Assembly (NCBI RefSeq): GCF_006864365.1
Contig: NZ_QHLJ01000001.1
Coordinates: forward strand, 62,001 to 126,000
Source: Campylobacter sp. MIT 99-7217
GTDB taxonomy: Bacteria; Campylobacterota; Campylobacteria; Campylobacterales; Campylobacteraceae
Direction of reading: 5' to 3'
DNA length: 64,000 bases
Shown: one piece after another, positions 44,358-53,689 of the stretch
How positions within the stretch are numbered: the stretch's first letter is position 1
How the letters are laid out: every line of letters begins with the position of its first letter
Notes under the pieces: model-generated
What the model saw: the letters and a program-made list of their open reading frames with translations, nothing else
What the model was told of the DNA's origin: nothing
Databases searched by the model: none
Made by a program: the position numbers and the translations under genes

Positions 44358-44999
44358 TTAAGTTTGATTTTGAAGTGCTTTAAAGATGATAGAGCCAAGC
44401 CTTAGCATGTTTGAGCCACATTTTATAGCAAGTTCAAAATCCCCACTCATTCCCATAGAACAAATCTTTGCTCCATGTTTTTGCAAGGCTTCATAAATTT
44501 TATAAGTGCTTTCAAAGCTTTTGATGATCTCCTTTTTATCCTCTGTGTGTGCGCCTATGCTCATCACTCCGCAAAGCTCTAAATTCTTACATTCTTGCTT
44601 GATTTTAAGATATTCATCGATGGCTCTTTTTGTATCCAAGCCACTTTTTGAGTTCTCATTTGCTGAATTTATCTCAAGCAAACAAGGCAGGGTATAATCA
44701 AGCCTTTTATCTACCGCACAGGCTAATTCATAAGAATTACAAGACTGCCATAAAATAGGCTTTTGTTTAAGCAAAAGATTAATTTTATTGCTTTGAAGCG
44801 TACCGATGAAATGCCATTTTATGTTTAAGCTTTCATCTTTTAAAGCTTCTTTTTTGCTTGCTAGTGCTTGGACCTTATTTTCTCCAAATTCTTTAAAGCC
44901 AAGCTTTGCTAGCTTTTTGATCGTGAGTTCATCTGCGTATTTGCTTGCGATGATGAGGCGGACATTTTTGGTTTTTTCTAAGATTTCTTCAAGAGTCAT
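44358..44999 (-). CDS. Pyridoxal-phosphate homeostasis protein (YggS/ProSC family)
   Basis: 213 aa single-domain PLP-binding protein with the alanine-racemase-like barrel. PLP lysine is in RLIIASKYADE; further family markers are FGENKVQAL, KWHFIGTLQSNK and GMSGDFELAIKCGSNMLRLG, the last binding the phosphate. Members buffer PLP and influence amino acid balance; they have no known catalytic reaction. Monocistronic, leftward. Confidence 0.92.
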   Translation of the reverse strand: MTLEEILEKTKNVRLIIASKYADELTIKKLAKLGFKEFGENKVQALASKKEALKDESLNIKWHFIGTLQSNKINLLLKQKPILWQSCNSYELACAVDKRLDYTLPCLLEINSANENSKSGLDTKRAIDEYLKIKQECKNLELCGVMSIGAHTEDKKEIIKSFESTYKIYEALQKHGAKICSMGMSGDFELAIKCGSNMLRLGSIIFKALQNQT

Positions 45000-45024
45000 T
45001 TTTACTCACTAAGCTTGTAAGAAG

Positions 45025-45101
45025 TGGCGCGCTCAAGAGGATTCGAACCTCTGACCTTTTGAACCGCAATCAAATGCTCTATCCAGCTGAGCTATGAGCG
45101 C
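45025..45101 (-). tRNA. tRNA-Arg (anticodon GCG)
   Basis: 77-base cloverleaf on the minus strand. Acceptor stem GCGCTCA/TGAGCGC, D arm GCTC-AGCTGGATA-GAGC, anticodon stem TTTGA/TCAAA with loop TTGCGGT (U33, anticodon GCG), T arm AGAGG-TTCGAAT-CCTCT, discriminator G and encoded CCA at 45027-45025. It reads CGC (and CGU by wobble). Confidence 0.93.
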
Positions 45102-45147
45102 TAAAAAGTTGTTATTTTAACAAAATATTTTTAAAAATAAGTTTAAA

Positions 45148-45918
45148 TTATATCCTTGTCTTTTTTGATTTTTTTTCTTCAAATAAAATAAGTTCTTCGC
45201 TCTGGCTTGTTTTGCGTTTGTAATACCAAATTCCAGCCACGAAAATAAGTATGATAAAAGCCGTTATAATGCTTGTTCCATAAGGATTTTGCGCTAGAAA
45301 AAGCCCGCCTGTGTTCATTCCAAAAAAGCCCACGATCAAATTTAAAGGTAGGATTATCGTTGAAATCACACTTAAAATGTATATATTTTTATTCGTTTTC
45401 TCGCTTTTCAAAGAAGCAATGAGAGTATATAAGCTATCTAGGCGGTAAAGAATTTCTTTTGCGTGTTTTTGCAAGGTGTTTGCTGAAAAAATTATAAATT
45501 TCAAAGACTTTTTAAGGCTTTCTTCCTCGCTTGAAAGCAAATTTAAAGCCTCGTTAAGCTGGGTAAGGAATTTAAGATTTTTATTGATTTTTTGCTTTAA
45601 AATGAAAGACTTTCTAAAGAAATTCTGTGAGCTTTTGCCTTTTAGGACATTGTTTTCTTTATTTTCAAGTATGTTTTGCAGGTGATTAAGCTCAGCACTT
45701 ATTTTTTCAAGGCTAGTTTTAAGCTCGTTTTTAAATTCGTTTAAGCTAAAAGGCGTGAATTGTTCGTTTTGAAATTTATAAATTTGACCCTCTTCAAAAG
45801 AAAATATTTTACTTTCATTCTCAAAGCTTAAAATCAAAAATTTCTTTGAATCAAACTCGGCATATAAGGTATTTGAAAGCTTGCTTTGTAAAAATACTTT
45901 TAAATTTTCATCAAGCAT
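45148..45918 (-). CDS. CorA-family divalent cation transporter
   Basis: 256 aa, smaller than classical CorA (about 316 aa) because the N-terminal cytoplasmic domain is reduced. A long helix-rich region (about 60-190) leads to two C-terminal transmembrane helices joined by the CorA signature GMN ([10 protein letters not shown]). The C-terminal tail is basic. It transports Mg2+ or a similar ion as a pentamer. The ATG at 45918 overlaps the tgt stop by 8 bases, so it is coupled to tgt. Confidence 0.85.
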   Translation of the reverse strand: MLDENLKVFLQSKLSNTLYAEFDSKKFLILSFENESKIFSFEEGQIYKFQNEQFTPFSLNEFKNELKTSLEKISAELNHLQNILENKENNVLKGKSSQNFFRKSFILKQKINKNLKFLTQLNEALNLLSSEEESLKKSLKFIIFSANTLQKHAKEILYRLDSLYTLIASLKSEKTNKNIYILSVISTIILPLNLIVGFFGMNTGGLFLAQNPYGTSIITAFIILIFVAGIWYYKRKTSQSEELILFEEKKSKKTRI

Positions 45919-47044
45919 AAACGCCTCTTTTTGCATAAAATTCTTTTTTAAACTCGCTAAATTTATCCTCCTTAATCGCCTTTCTTATTTGAGCCATTAA
46001 ATTTAGATAAAAATGTAGATTATGAAGGCTTGCAAGGCGAAAAAAGCTAAGCTCTTTTGCCCTAAAAAGATGATTTAAATAGCTTCTTGAATAATGCTTG
46101 CAAGTATAGCATTCACAAGCTTTTTCAATAGGCTCATTTTCACTTATAAACTCGGCCTTTTTGATATTAAATTTACCAAAGCTTGTAAAAAGCGTGCCAT
46201 TTCTTGCATTTCTTGTTGGCATGACACAATCAAACATATCAACGCCCCTTTGCACATTTTCCACCAAATCCTCAGGAGTTCCAACCCCCATTAAATACCT
46301 TGGACGGTTTTCATTCATAAAAGCCATTACAGCTTCCACTGTATCATACATAGCCGTGTTTTCTTCTCCAACGCTAAGCCCTCCGATAGCAAGTCCGTCA
46401 AAGTCTAATTCACAAAGAGCCTCAGCACAAAGCTTTCTTGCTTCAAAGTCAGTGCCACCTTGCACAATGCCAAAAATATTTTGATCTAGCCCTATGCCCT
46501 CATTTTGCTTAAGCTTATGATAATTTATAGACTCTTTTGCCCATTTTATAGTCCTTTGAACCGATAAATCAATGCGTTTTTTACTAGCTGGCAAGGCTAC
46601 AAGATCATCAAGTATCATCATAATATCTGAATTTAAATCATACTGAGTATCAAGAACTGATTTTGGGGTAAAAAGATGGCTACTTCCATCAATATGGCTT
46701 TTAAATTTAATGCCCTCTTCAAAATGCTTGGTATTTTTACTCAAAGAAAAGGCTTGAAAGCCCCCGCTATCAGTTAAAAAAGAATGTGGAAATTTAGTAA
46801 AGCCATGAAGTCCGCCAAGAGCTTTTATGATCTTTGAACCAGGTCTTAAGTAGCAATGATAAGTATTTGCAAGTATGATCTTTGCCTTTAAGATCTCATT
46901 CATATCCACACTATCAAGAGCCTTTACAGCCGCAGCTGTGCCAACAGGCATAAAAATAGGTGTTTCAAAGCTTGAATGTGCTGTTTTAATCTCACAAAGC
47001 CTAGCCTTAGTATTTTTATCTTTATGCTTTATTTTAAATTCCAT
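45911..47044 (-). CDS. tgt: tRNA-guanine transglycosylase
   Basis: 377 aa enzyme exchanging G34 for preQ1 in tRNAs with GUN anticodons. Catalytic Asp residues are in [13 protein letters not shown] and [14 protein letters not shown]; the zinc site is [18 protein letters not shown]. Length is normal. It is divergent from the TrkA-like gene. Confidence 0.96.
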   Translation of the reverse strand: MEFKIKHKDKNTKARLCEIKTAHSSFETPIFMPVGTAAAVKALDSVDMNEILKAKIILANTYHCYLRPGSKIIKALGGLHGFTKFPHSFLTDSGGFQAFSLSKNTKHFEEGIKFKSHIDGSSHLFTPKSVLDTQYDLNSDIMMILDDLVALPASKKRIDLSVQRTIKWAKESINYHKLKQNEGIGLDQNIFGIVQGGTDFEARKLCAEALCELDFDGLAIGGLSVGEENTAMYDTVEAVMAFMNENRPRYLMGVGTPEDLVENVQRGVDMFDCVMPTRNARNGTLFTSFGKFNIKKAEFISENEPIEKACECYTCKHYSRSYLNHLFRAKELSFFRLASLHNLHFYLNLMAQIRKAIKEDKFSEFKKEFYAKRGVYA

Positions 47045-47078
47045 TTGCTATAATTTCCTTTTTTTCTTTGGAGTTTTT

Positions 47079-48467
47079 ATGGATAATATTTTAGTTATTA
47101 TTGATGGTATTTTAGCAAAGTATTTCTTAGAAAGGCTTTGTTTGCAAAAAGCTTTAACTTCTTTTTTGCATATTGTTTATTATAATGATGAAAGCATAAG
47201 CATGAATGTGCAAAATGAAAATACTAAATTTTATAAATTTGATCCCACAAGTTCTTCAAAAATGCAAAATTTATTGATACAAGATTTTACCCAAATTTTT
47301 ATCTATATGAAAGATGAATTTGATGCTAAAAACACCTATGAAAACTTAAGAAGCTTAAATAAAGAAGTGGATATTGTCCTTATGGATTTTTGGGGACTTA
47401 GTATTAATGATAAGCATTGTGATCTTATCGATGCTAGAGGCATTTTAAGCAATAGATTTTTAAATTTCTTGCCAAATATCGCACATACAGCACAATTTGT
47501 AGGACTTGGAATAGGCGAGATTATGGAGGTTAAAATTCCTGCTAACTCAGCCTTTGCGTATAGGTATGTAGGATCTATCGAGCAGAAAAAATGGCGTATT
47601 GCTCTCATTTACCGCAATGCTAAAATGATCTTTGCAAATCCTTCTTTGATCTTACTTCCAAATGATAGTATGCTTATCGTTGGAGAGCCAAGTGTTTTGC
47701 AAGGTATCTTTCATAAGACCACGCAAAGTAGGGGGCAGTTTCCAAGCCCTTTTGGAAGCAATATACTAGCCATTTTAGATATGAAAAATATGAGCTTAGA
47801 AGAGCTTGAAAATGCCTATGAATCAAGCCTTTTCTTGCACTCAAAAATCAATAACAAAAAACTACTTTTTAGAGTGATCAATCCAAGCTTAAATCCTCTT
47901 TATCACAAGCTAAAAGAACTTAATAAAAATAATATCAGCGTTCATTTTGAATACGATGAACACAAGCTTGAAAAAAGCGTAATGGGCAATGATGTTGGCG
48001 TGTTGGTTCTTGGCACTAAGTATTTTGAAACGCATAAAAAAGAACTTTTTAAGCTTAAGATCCCTGTGCTTAAACTTGGTCTCATGCCTTTAAAGGATAT
48101 TAAAGAAGCCATTATCTTAAGCTCTGATGAAAGCGAGATCGAAAAGCAAGCAAATGTTACTATAGACTTAGGAAAACAACTTGATATGGAGGTAAAGCTT
48201 TATCATTATGATCCAAATTTAGACTCAAAGCAAATTTTAGAGCATTTTTCAACCCTTTCAAAGCTTTATAACAAAGAGATCAAGATCATTGATAAAAAGG
48301 ATAAAAATCCTATACTTGAGTTTTCTTTAAGATCAGATAGCTTGCAGTTTATTAGTTTTAATCAAGATCTTGCAGGTATAAATTTTGCTCAAAGTTTGAG
48401 TATGGATTTAAGCAGGCTGTATTATAAAATGAATAAAAATTACCAACTTTTTATCCCAATGGGCTAA
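47079..48467 (+). CDS. Uncharacterised RCK/TrkA-like regulatory protein (COG3400 type)
   Basis: 462 aa. It begins with a Rossmann-like segment NILVIIDGILAKYFLERLC in which the usual glycine-rich NAD motif is altered, then an RCK/TrkA-C-like domain (ANSAFAYRYVGSIEQKKWRI, LLPNDSMLIVGEP) and a second Rossmann-like half (VGVLVLGTKYFETHKKELF). No membrane helix, so it is a cytoplasmic partner or sensor and not a channel. C. jejuni has a homologue between tgt and aroB. I chose the ATG at 47079; the open frame extends far upstream but has TTTGGAG only before this ATG. Confidence 0.75.
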   Translation: MDNILVIIDGILAKYFLERLCLQKALTSFLHIVYYNDESISMNVQNENTKFYKFDPTSSSKMQNLLIQDFTQIFIYMKDEFDAKNTYENLRSLNKEVDIVLMDFWGLSINDKHCDLIDARGILSNRFLNFLPNIAHTAQFVGLGIGEIMEVKIPANSAFAYRYVGSIEQKKWRIALIYRNAKMIFANPSLILLPNDSMLIVGEPSVLQGIFHKTTQSRGQFPSPFGSNILAILDMKNMSLEELENAYESSLFLHSKINNKKLLFRVINPSLNPLYHKLKELNKNNISVHFEYDEHKLEKSVMGNDVGVLVLGTKYFETHKKELFKLKIPVLKLGLMPLKDIKEAIILSSDESEIEKQANVTIDLGKQLDMEVKLYHYDPNLDSKQILEHFSTLSKLYNKEIKIIDKKDKNPILEFSLRSDSLQFISFNQDLAGINFAQSLSMDLSRLYYKMNKNYQLFIPMG

Positions 48468-48506
48468 AATTAGATAAAATTTACTTTTTTAAAAGGTAAG
48501 AAAACG

Positions 48507-49583
48507 ATGAAAATTCCAATAAATTTAGAAAAAAACTCTTATGATGTTTTTATTGATGAGTTAGAAAGACTCGAATTTAAAGGAAAGGTAGCTATATTAA
48601 CAAATGCAAAGGTGGCAGGACTTCATCTTCAAAGCTTGCTTGAGAAGATCAAGGCTAAGGAGCTTTTTATCATCACTATAAAAGACGGAGAAGAGTATAA
48701 AAATTTAAATACAGTCGAATATATCTTAGATCAAATGTTTATCTCAAAGCTTGATAGAAAAAGCACGCTTATAGCCTTTGGCGGAGGAGTGATTACAGAT
48801 ATTGGGGGCTTTGTAGCAAGCATTTATCAAAGAGGGATCAAATTTATTAATATCCCTACAACGCTTTTAGCTATGGTTGATGCGGCTGTTGGCGGAAAAA
48901 CGGGTGTCAATTCAAGTTTTGGAAAAAATCTCATCGGCAGTTTTTATCAGCCAAGTGCTGTGTATTGTGAGAGTAAGTTTTTAAGAACTTTGGGATCAAG
49001 GGAATTAAGTGCTGCAATGGCTGAGTTTATCAAAATGGCTGTGGTTTTTGATGAACAGATTTTAAGTTTTATAGAAACACTTAATGAGAGTGATTTTTTA
49101 AATGCAAGGCTTGATGATAGTATTTATGGCGAGATTATCTTTAAGAGTATAAATTTAAAGGCTAGAGTGGTTGAAGAAGATGAAAAAGAATCAGGGCGTA
49201 GAATGCTTTTAAATTACGGACATACCTTTGCTCATGTCATAGAAAATCAAACCCATTATAAGACTTATTTGCACGGAGAAGCTGTAGCTATTGGTATGAA
49301 CATGGCAAATGTCTTGGCTTTAAAATTAAAGATGATTGATAAAAATGAGTTTGAGAGGATTAAAAAACTCATAGAGAAATTTAAACTTCCTAGTTTTTAT
49401 CAAATTCAAAATATTAATGAATTTTACGAAGCCTTTTATCTTGATAAAAAAAGTCTCAATCAGAGCTTAAATTTTATTTTGGCTCAAAATATAGGCAAGG
49501 CTAAAATCGTTTCAAATATAGACAAGGAAGTTATCTTAGAAGCCTTAGCACATTTTGAAAGAGAAGAATTTGTTGCGGTGTAA
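48507..49583 (+). CDS. aroB: 3-dehydroquinate synthase
   Basis: 358 aa, second step of the shikimate pathway, NAD- and metal-dependent. Motifs: [17 protein letters not shown] (NAD), [19 protein letters not shown], and the metal ligands in [13 protein letters not shown] and [15 protein letters not shown] precedes the ATG. The 3' end overlaps the mtaB frame by up to 29 bases. The first pathway step (DAHP synthase) is encoded at 60.1 kb. Confidence 0.96.
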   Translation: MKIPINLEKNSYDVFIDELERLEFKGKVAILTNAKVAGLHLQSLLEKIKAKELFIITIKDGEEYKNLNTVEYILDQMFISKLDRKSTLIAFGGGVITDIGGFVASIYQRGIKFINIPTTLLAMVDAAVGGKTGVNSSFGKNLIGSFYQPSAVYCESKFLRTLGSRELSAAMAEFIKMAVVFDEQILSFIETLNESDFLNARLDDSIYGEIIFKSINLKARVVEEDEKESGRRMLLNYGHTFAHVIENQTHYKTYLHGEAVAIGMNMANVLALKLKMIDKNEFERIKKLIEKFKLPSFYQIQNINEFYEAFYLDKKSLNQSLNFILAQNIGKAKIVSNIDKEVILEALAHFEREEFVAV

Positions 49584-50853
49584 GGAAAAAGTCTTTTTTA
49601 AAACCTTTGGTTGTAGGACAAATATCTATGACACAGAGCTTTTAAAAAGCTATGTTAAAGACTATGAGATCACTAATGAAGAAGAAAAAGCACATATTGT
49701 TGTTGTAAATTCTTGCACGGTTACAAATGGTGCAGATAGTGGCACAAGAGCTTATATAAACTCGCTTAAAAAAAGAGGGGTTAAGGTCATACTCACAGGT
49801 TGTGGAGCAGTGAGTAAGGGCAAGGAGCTTTTGGATAAAAGGCAAATTTTTGGTGTGCTTGGAGCTTCAAATAAAGATAAGATTAACGAATTTTTAGGCT
49901 TTAAGGAAAGTTTTTTTGAGCTTGGGGATTTAAATTTCATCGATAAAGATATCGTTTTGCAGTATGAAAATCATACTAAGGCTTTTGTAAAAATTCAAGA
50001 GGGTTGCGATTTTGCTTGCAGTTACTGCATTATCCCTAGTGTTCGTGGCAAGGCTAGAAGCGTGAGTAAAGAAAAGATTTTAGAGCAGGTTAAAATTCTA
50101 GCACAAAATGGCTTTAACGAAGTTGTCCTAACAGGCACAAATATCGGTAGCTATGGGCTTAAAGAAGGTTTTAGCTTAGGAAAGCTCTTGCAAGAAATGG
50201 GGCTAATAAGGGGCATAAAACGCATTCGTTTAGGCAGTCTTGAGCCTGTGCAAATTGATAAAAGTTTTGAAGAAATTTTAAGCGAGCCTTGGCTTGAAAA
50301 GCACCTGCATATAGCACTTCAGCACACTAGCGAAAAAATGCTTCGCATTATGCGTCGCCGTTCTCATACAAAAAATGATCTTTTGCTTTTTAAAAAGCTC
50401 CAAGATAAAGGCTTTGCTTTGGGAACTGATTTTATCGTAGGACACCCGGGAGAAAGTGAGGAAATTTGGAATGAGGCTTTGGAAAATTTTAAGGAATTTA
50501 AGCTTACGCATTTGCACGCTTTTATTTTTAGTCCTCGCTCAAACACGCACTCAGCTACGCTTAAAAACGAAGTTTTAGGAGATCTTGCAAAACAAAGGCT
50601 AAATTTACTCAAAGATATTGTCGCACAAAACAATCTCGAGTTTAAAAAGTCTCAAAAAGCTTCTAATGTAGCACTTGAAGTGCTTGTGGAAAGTGCTAAG
50701 GAAGATGATTTGGGTAAGATTTTTTATGAGGGCTATGATCAGTTTTATAATAAAATGAAAATTTATTCCCCCACAAATTTACAAAAAGAGTGGATAAATC
50801 TTAGCAATTATGAAGTAAAAATGAATTATAATCAAACAAATTTAGGAGTTTAG
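49555..50853 (+). CDS. mtaB: tRNA t6A37 methylthiotransferase MtaB-like
   Basis: 432 aa radical-SAM enzyme of the MiaB/MtaB group adding methylthio to t6A37. N-terminal cluster cysteines in [16 protein letters not shown] and LTGCGAV; radical SAM cluster CDFACSYC within [20 protein letters not shown]; then [19 protein letters not shown]. The start is uncertain: the frame opens with TTG at 49555, inside aroB, and other TTG codons follow at 49570 and 49573. No ATG is available before the first motif. Confidence 0.88.
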   Translation: MKEKNLLRCKEKVFFKTFGCRTNIYDTELLKSYVKDYEITNEEEKAHIVVVNSCTVTNGADSGTRAYINSLKKRGVKVILTGCGAVSKGKELLDKRQIFGVLGASNKDKINEFLGFKESFFELGDLNFIDKDIVLQYENHTKAFVKIQEGCDFACSYCIIPSVRGKARSVSKEKILEQVKILAQNGFNEVVLTGTNIGSYGLKEGFSLGKLLQEMGLIRGIKRIRLGSLEPVQIDKSFEEILSEPWLEKHLHIALQHTSEKMLRIMRRRSHTKNDLLLFKKLQDKGFALGTDFIVGHPGESEEIWNEALENFKEFKLTHLHAFIFSPRSNTHSATLKNEVLGDLAKQRLNLLKDIVAQNNLEFKKSQKASNVALEVLVESAKEDDLGKIFYEGYDQFYNKMKIYSPTNLQKEWINLSNYEVKMNYNQTNLGV

Positions 50854-50854
50854 C

Positions 50855-52465
50855 TTGAAAAAGACGAAAAAAATCATTTATATTTCTTTTATTTTGCTTT
50901 GTGCTTTGCTTGTTTTTGCGTATTTTAAAAACGAGCCAAAATACATAGACAAAGCCCTTTATGAAAGTTTGCTTGAAAAGAATTTGATCCAAAAGGCTAT
51001 TTTTGATGGTCATGAACTTAGGCTCAAAACAGCTGATACGAACTATATCATCATTAAAGACGGGGTTGATCTTAACACGCTTTTAGAAAAAGTGCCTGTG
51101 GAGTTTAAAAAGGATAATGATGCTTTATTTTTGATTTTTATCTTCTTTTTGGTGCTTGCTACTCTTTTGAGCATGGTATTTTTTGCAAGAAAAAGGCAAA
51201 TGCAAAGATTTCCCATTAGCCCTAAGCCAAATACCAACGCAAATTTAAGCCCACTTGAAAGCACAAATATTAAGCCTGTGATTTCAAATGTAAATTTTGA
51301 AGATGTGGCTGGGGTTGATGAGGTCAAGGTTGAGCTGAGCGAAATCGTTGATTTTCTTAAAAATCCTAAAAAATACAAAGACTTTGGTATAAAAATGCCA
51401 AAGGGCGTTTTAATGGTAGGACCTCCTGGCGTTGGAAAAACGCTTATTGCTAAGGCTGTTGCAGGGGAAGCTTCTGTGCCTTTTTTTTATCAAAGTGGTT
51501 CAAGTTTTGTTGAAATTTATGTGGGCATGGGCGCAAAAAGGGTTCGCGAGCTTTTTAGCAGAGCAAAAATGATGGCTCCAAGTATCATTTTTATCGATGA
51601 GATCGATGCCGTGGGCAAGGCAAGAGGCGAGATGTCAAATGTCGAGCGAGATAGCACCTTAAATCAGCTTTTAACCCAAATGGACGGCTTTGAGGATAAT
51701 AGCGGAGTCATAGTCATAGCTGCCACAAATAAAATCGAACTTATGGATCCAGCACTGCTTCGCTCCGGGCGTTTTGATAGGAGGATCTTTTTATCCTTGC
51801 CTGATTTTAAGGATAGGCTTAAAATCTTAGAAATTTATATGAAAGATAAGAAAAATAATGTAAATTTAAGCAATATCGCTAAAGCAAGCGTTGGTTTTAG
51901 CGGAGCAGGGCTTGAAACCTTGGTGAATGAAGCAGCGATTAATACCCTGCGAAGAGGCGGGGACTTGGTCGAGGAGAGCGATTTTTATGCTGTTTTTAAC
52001 AAGGTGCTTTTAGGAAAGAAAAAGATCCTTACTCTAAGTGAAGATGAAAAGAAAATTCAAGCCACTTATCAAGCAGCTAAGGCATTAGCGGCGTATTATT
52101 TTGATGTGGGCTTTGAAAAGATCACCTTGATAGAGGATCGTTTTAAAGAATATGAGCATAATATCCAGTCAAAATCAGAGCTTTTAAATAAGATAAAAGT
52201 TTATCTAGCAGGTATTTCGGCAATGAAGCTTATTTATAATGAAAGCTATACAAACTCACAAAATGACTTTTTAAAGGCAAAAGAGCTTTTAAATTTCATG
52301 CTTAGCTATGATATGGTAGGAGAGCTTACCTTGCAAGAACAAAAGCATGAGATAGAGTTTTATCTTGAAAAAATGCAAGATAAAATTTTAAAACTTGCCG
52401 AAATGCTTTTAGAGCAAGAAAAATTAGAAAGCACAGATGTGGCTAAAATCATCAATGAAGCCTAA
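50855..52465 (+). CDS. FtsH paralogue without protease site (membrane AAA ATPase)
   Basis: 536 aa. Two N-terminal membrane helices (about residues 7-23 and 88-108) enclose a small periplasmic domain; AAA module with Walker [18 protein letters not shown], Walker [18 protein letters not shown] and second region of homology GRFDRRIF. At the position of the zinc HEAGH of FtsH the sequence reads QAAKA (near residue 405), so metal and catalytic residues are lost. It is shorter than FtsH (about 640 aa) but keeps the C-terminal helical domain. Probably an unfoldase/chaperone; function unknown. TTG start one base after mtaB. Confidence 0.85.
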   Translation: MKKTKKIIYISFILLCALLVFAYFKNEPKYIDKALYESLLEKNLIQKAIFDGHELRLKTADTNYIIIKDGVDLNTLLEKVPVEFKKDNDALFLIFIFFLVLATLLSMVFFARKRQMQRFPISPKPNTNANLSPLESTNIKPVISNVNFEDVAGVDEVKVELSEIVDFLKNPKKYKDFGIKMPKGVLMVGPPGVGKTLIAKAVAGEASVPFFYQSGSSFVEIYVGMGAKRVRELFSRAKMMAPSIIFIDEIDAVGKARGEMSNVERDSTLNQLLTQMDGFEDNSGVIVIAATNKIELMDPALLRSGRFDRRIFLSLPDFKDRLKILEIYMKDKKNNVNLSNIAKASVGFSGAGLETLVNEAAINTLRRGGDLVEESDFYAVFNKVLLGKKKILTLSEDEKKIQATYQAAKALAAYYFDVGFEKITLIEDRFKEYEHNIQSKSELLNKIKVYLAGISAMKLIYNESYTNSQNDFLKAKELLNFMLSYDMVGELTLQEQKHEIEFYLEKMQDKILKLAEMLLEQEKLESTDVAKIINEA

Positions 52466-52475
52466 GCTAAAATAT

Positions 52476-52503
52476 AAAAATCAAAAATATTTTTGATTTT
52501 TAT
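52476..52503 (+). terminator. Terminator of the aroB-mtaB-AAA run
   Basis: AAAAATCAAAAA/TTTTTGATTTTT stem with a minimal loop, ending in T-rich sequence, 10 bases after the stop. The stem is AT-only apart from one pair. Confidence 0.5.
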
Positions 52504-52581
52504 TAAAAGCTTAAAAACTTCACATTAACTTCACAAAATTTTTATACACTTTCACTATCAAACATTTTTAAAGGAGAAAAA

Positions 52582-53001
52582 ATGAAAATTAAATTAGCTT
52601 TAGCAAGTTTAGCTTGTGCAGGTGCATTATTTGCAGATATCGTGGTTGCTCCAACAGCACTTCCAGCAAATGCTCAAAATTTTGTCAAGCAGTATTTTGG
52701 TGGCGCTCAAATCGCTCTTGTAAAACAAGATATTGATTCTTTTGATGTGGTGCTAAATGATGGTACTGAGATTGATTTTTTGATCAATGGTCAGTGGAAA
52801 GAAGTAGATGCAAAGTATAAGCCTTTAAACACAGCTTTTTTGCCTCAAGCCGTTGTTGCCAAGGTTAAAGCTGCTCAACCAAATGCAGCGATTATTAAAG
52901 TAGAAAAAAAGATCAATATGTATAAATTTAAGCTCAATAATATGATGGAAGTTTATGCTGATCTTAATGGAAATATCCTAGGACAAAAATTTGATGACTA
53001 G
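52582..53001 (+). CDS. Periplasmic PepSY-like protein
   Basis: 139 aa with a signal peptide (residues 1-18, KLALASLACAGALFAD). Two PepSY-like (PF11396) units: LPANAQNFVKQYFGGAQI with DVVLNDGTEIDFLINGQWKE, and LPQAVVAKVKAAQPNAAI with KFKLNNMMEVYADLNGNIL. Such small periplasmic proteins are frequent in Campylobacter and may bind peptides or inhibit proteases; function unproven. Strong AAAGGAGAA ribosome site and its own terminator. Confidence 0.82.
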   Translation: MKIKLALASLACAGALFADIVVAPTALPANAQNFVKQYFGGAQIALVKQDIDSFDVVLNDGTEIDFLINGQWKEVDAKYKPLNTAFLPQAVVAKVKAAQPNAAIIKVEKKINMYKFKLNNMMEVYADLNGNILGQKFDD

Positions 53002-53030
53002 ATTTTAAGCCCTATTTTGGGCTTAAAATC
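53001..53030. terminator. Bidirectional terminator, PepSY-like / mog
   Basis: GATTTTAAGCCC-TATTTT-GGGCTTAAAATC, a 12-bp perfect stem that overlaps the mog stop codon. Confidence 0.85.
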
Positions 53031-53559
53031 ATTTCTTTTTAGGACGAAAAATTTTTATCACTTCTTCATTAGCTTCTATATAAGAAGCTTCTATCAAATC
53101 AAGACAATACGGCACAGCAGGAAAAACAGGCTCTAAGCATTCTCTTATAGCTTTTGGATTGCCCGGTAGGTTAATGATAAGAGATTTTTTGCAAATGCCT
53201 GCACTTTGCCTTGAAAGTATAGCAGTTGGCACACTTTCAAGGCTTTTTAGACGCATGAGTTCTCCAAAGCCCGGAAGCATTTTTTCGCACACAGCCTTGG
53301 TTGCTTCAGGCGTTACATCTCTTAAAGCAGGTCCAGTACCTCCACTTGTGATGATAAGATCGCATTTTTGTTCAACTAAAAATAAAAGCTTTTCCTTGAT
53401 AAGCTCAAACTCATCAGCAATAAGCTCACAAACAAATTTAAGCTCATTTTTGATGTAAGAGCTAAGAATTTTTTGAATTTCAGGAGTTGCTTTATCTTCA
53501 TAAATTCCAGCACTTGCTCTATCGCTGAGTGTGAGAATTCCTATTTTGATATCTTGCAT
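53029..53559 (-). CDS. mog: Molybdopterin adenylyltransferase
   Basis: 176 aa MogA/MoaB-fold protein that adenylates molybdopterin before metal insertion. Key blocks: ILTLSDRASAGIYEDKA, LIITSGGTGPALRDVTPEA and LIINLPGNPKAIRECL. The reading frame is intact and of normal length. It supports molybdoenzymes such as formate dehydrogenase and nitrate reductase, none of which is in the window. Leftward, divergent from the TonB receptor. Confidence 0.92.
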   Translation of the reverse strand: MQDIKIGILTLSDRASAGIYEDKATPEIQKILSSYIKNELKFVCELIADEFELIKEKLLFLVEQKCDLIITSGGTGPALRDVTPEATKAVCEKMLPGFGELMRLKSLESVPTAILSRQSAGICKKSLIINLPGNPKAIRECLEPVFPAVPYCLDLIEASYIEANEEVIKIFRPKKK

Positions 53560-53689
53560 TTTTATCCTTCAAAGACTTATAAAATTTTTAGAAAATTATA
53601 CTCTAAAATTATTTAAAGATAATTTAAGTATCATAAGCTTATAATTCTATCTTAGTTTTTATAATTTTTATCAAAATAAAAGGAGTTTT

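Noticed and set aside
53618-53636. Fur box upstream of the TonB receptor
   Set aside because: GATA-N7-TATC symmetry is present but overall match to the 19-bp consensus is poor.
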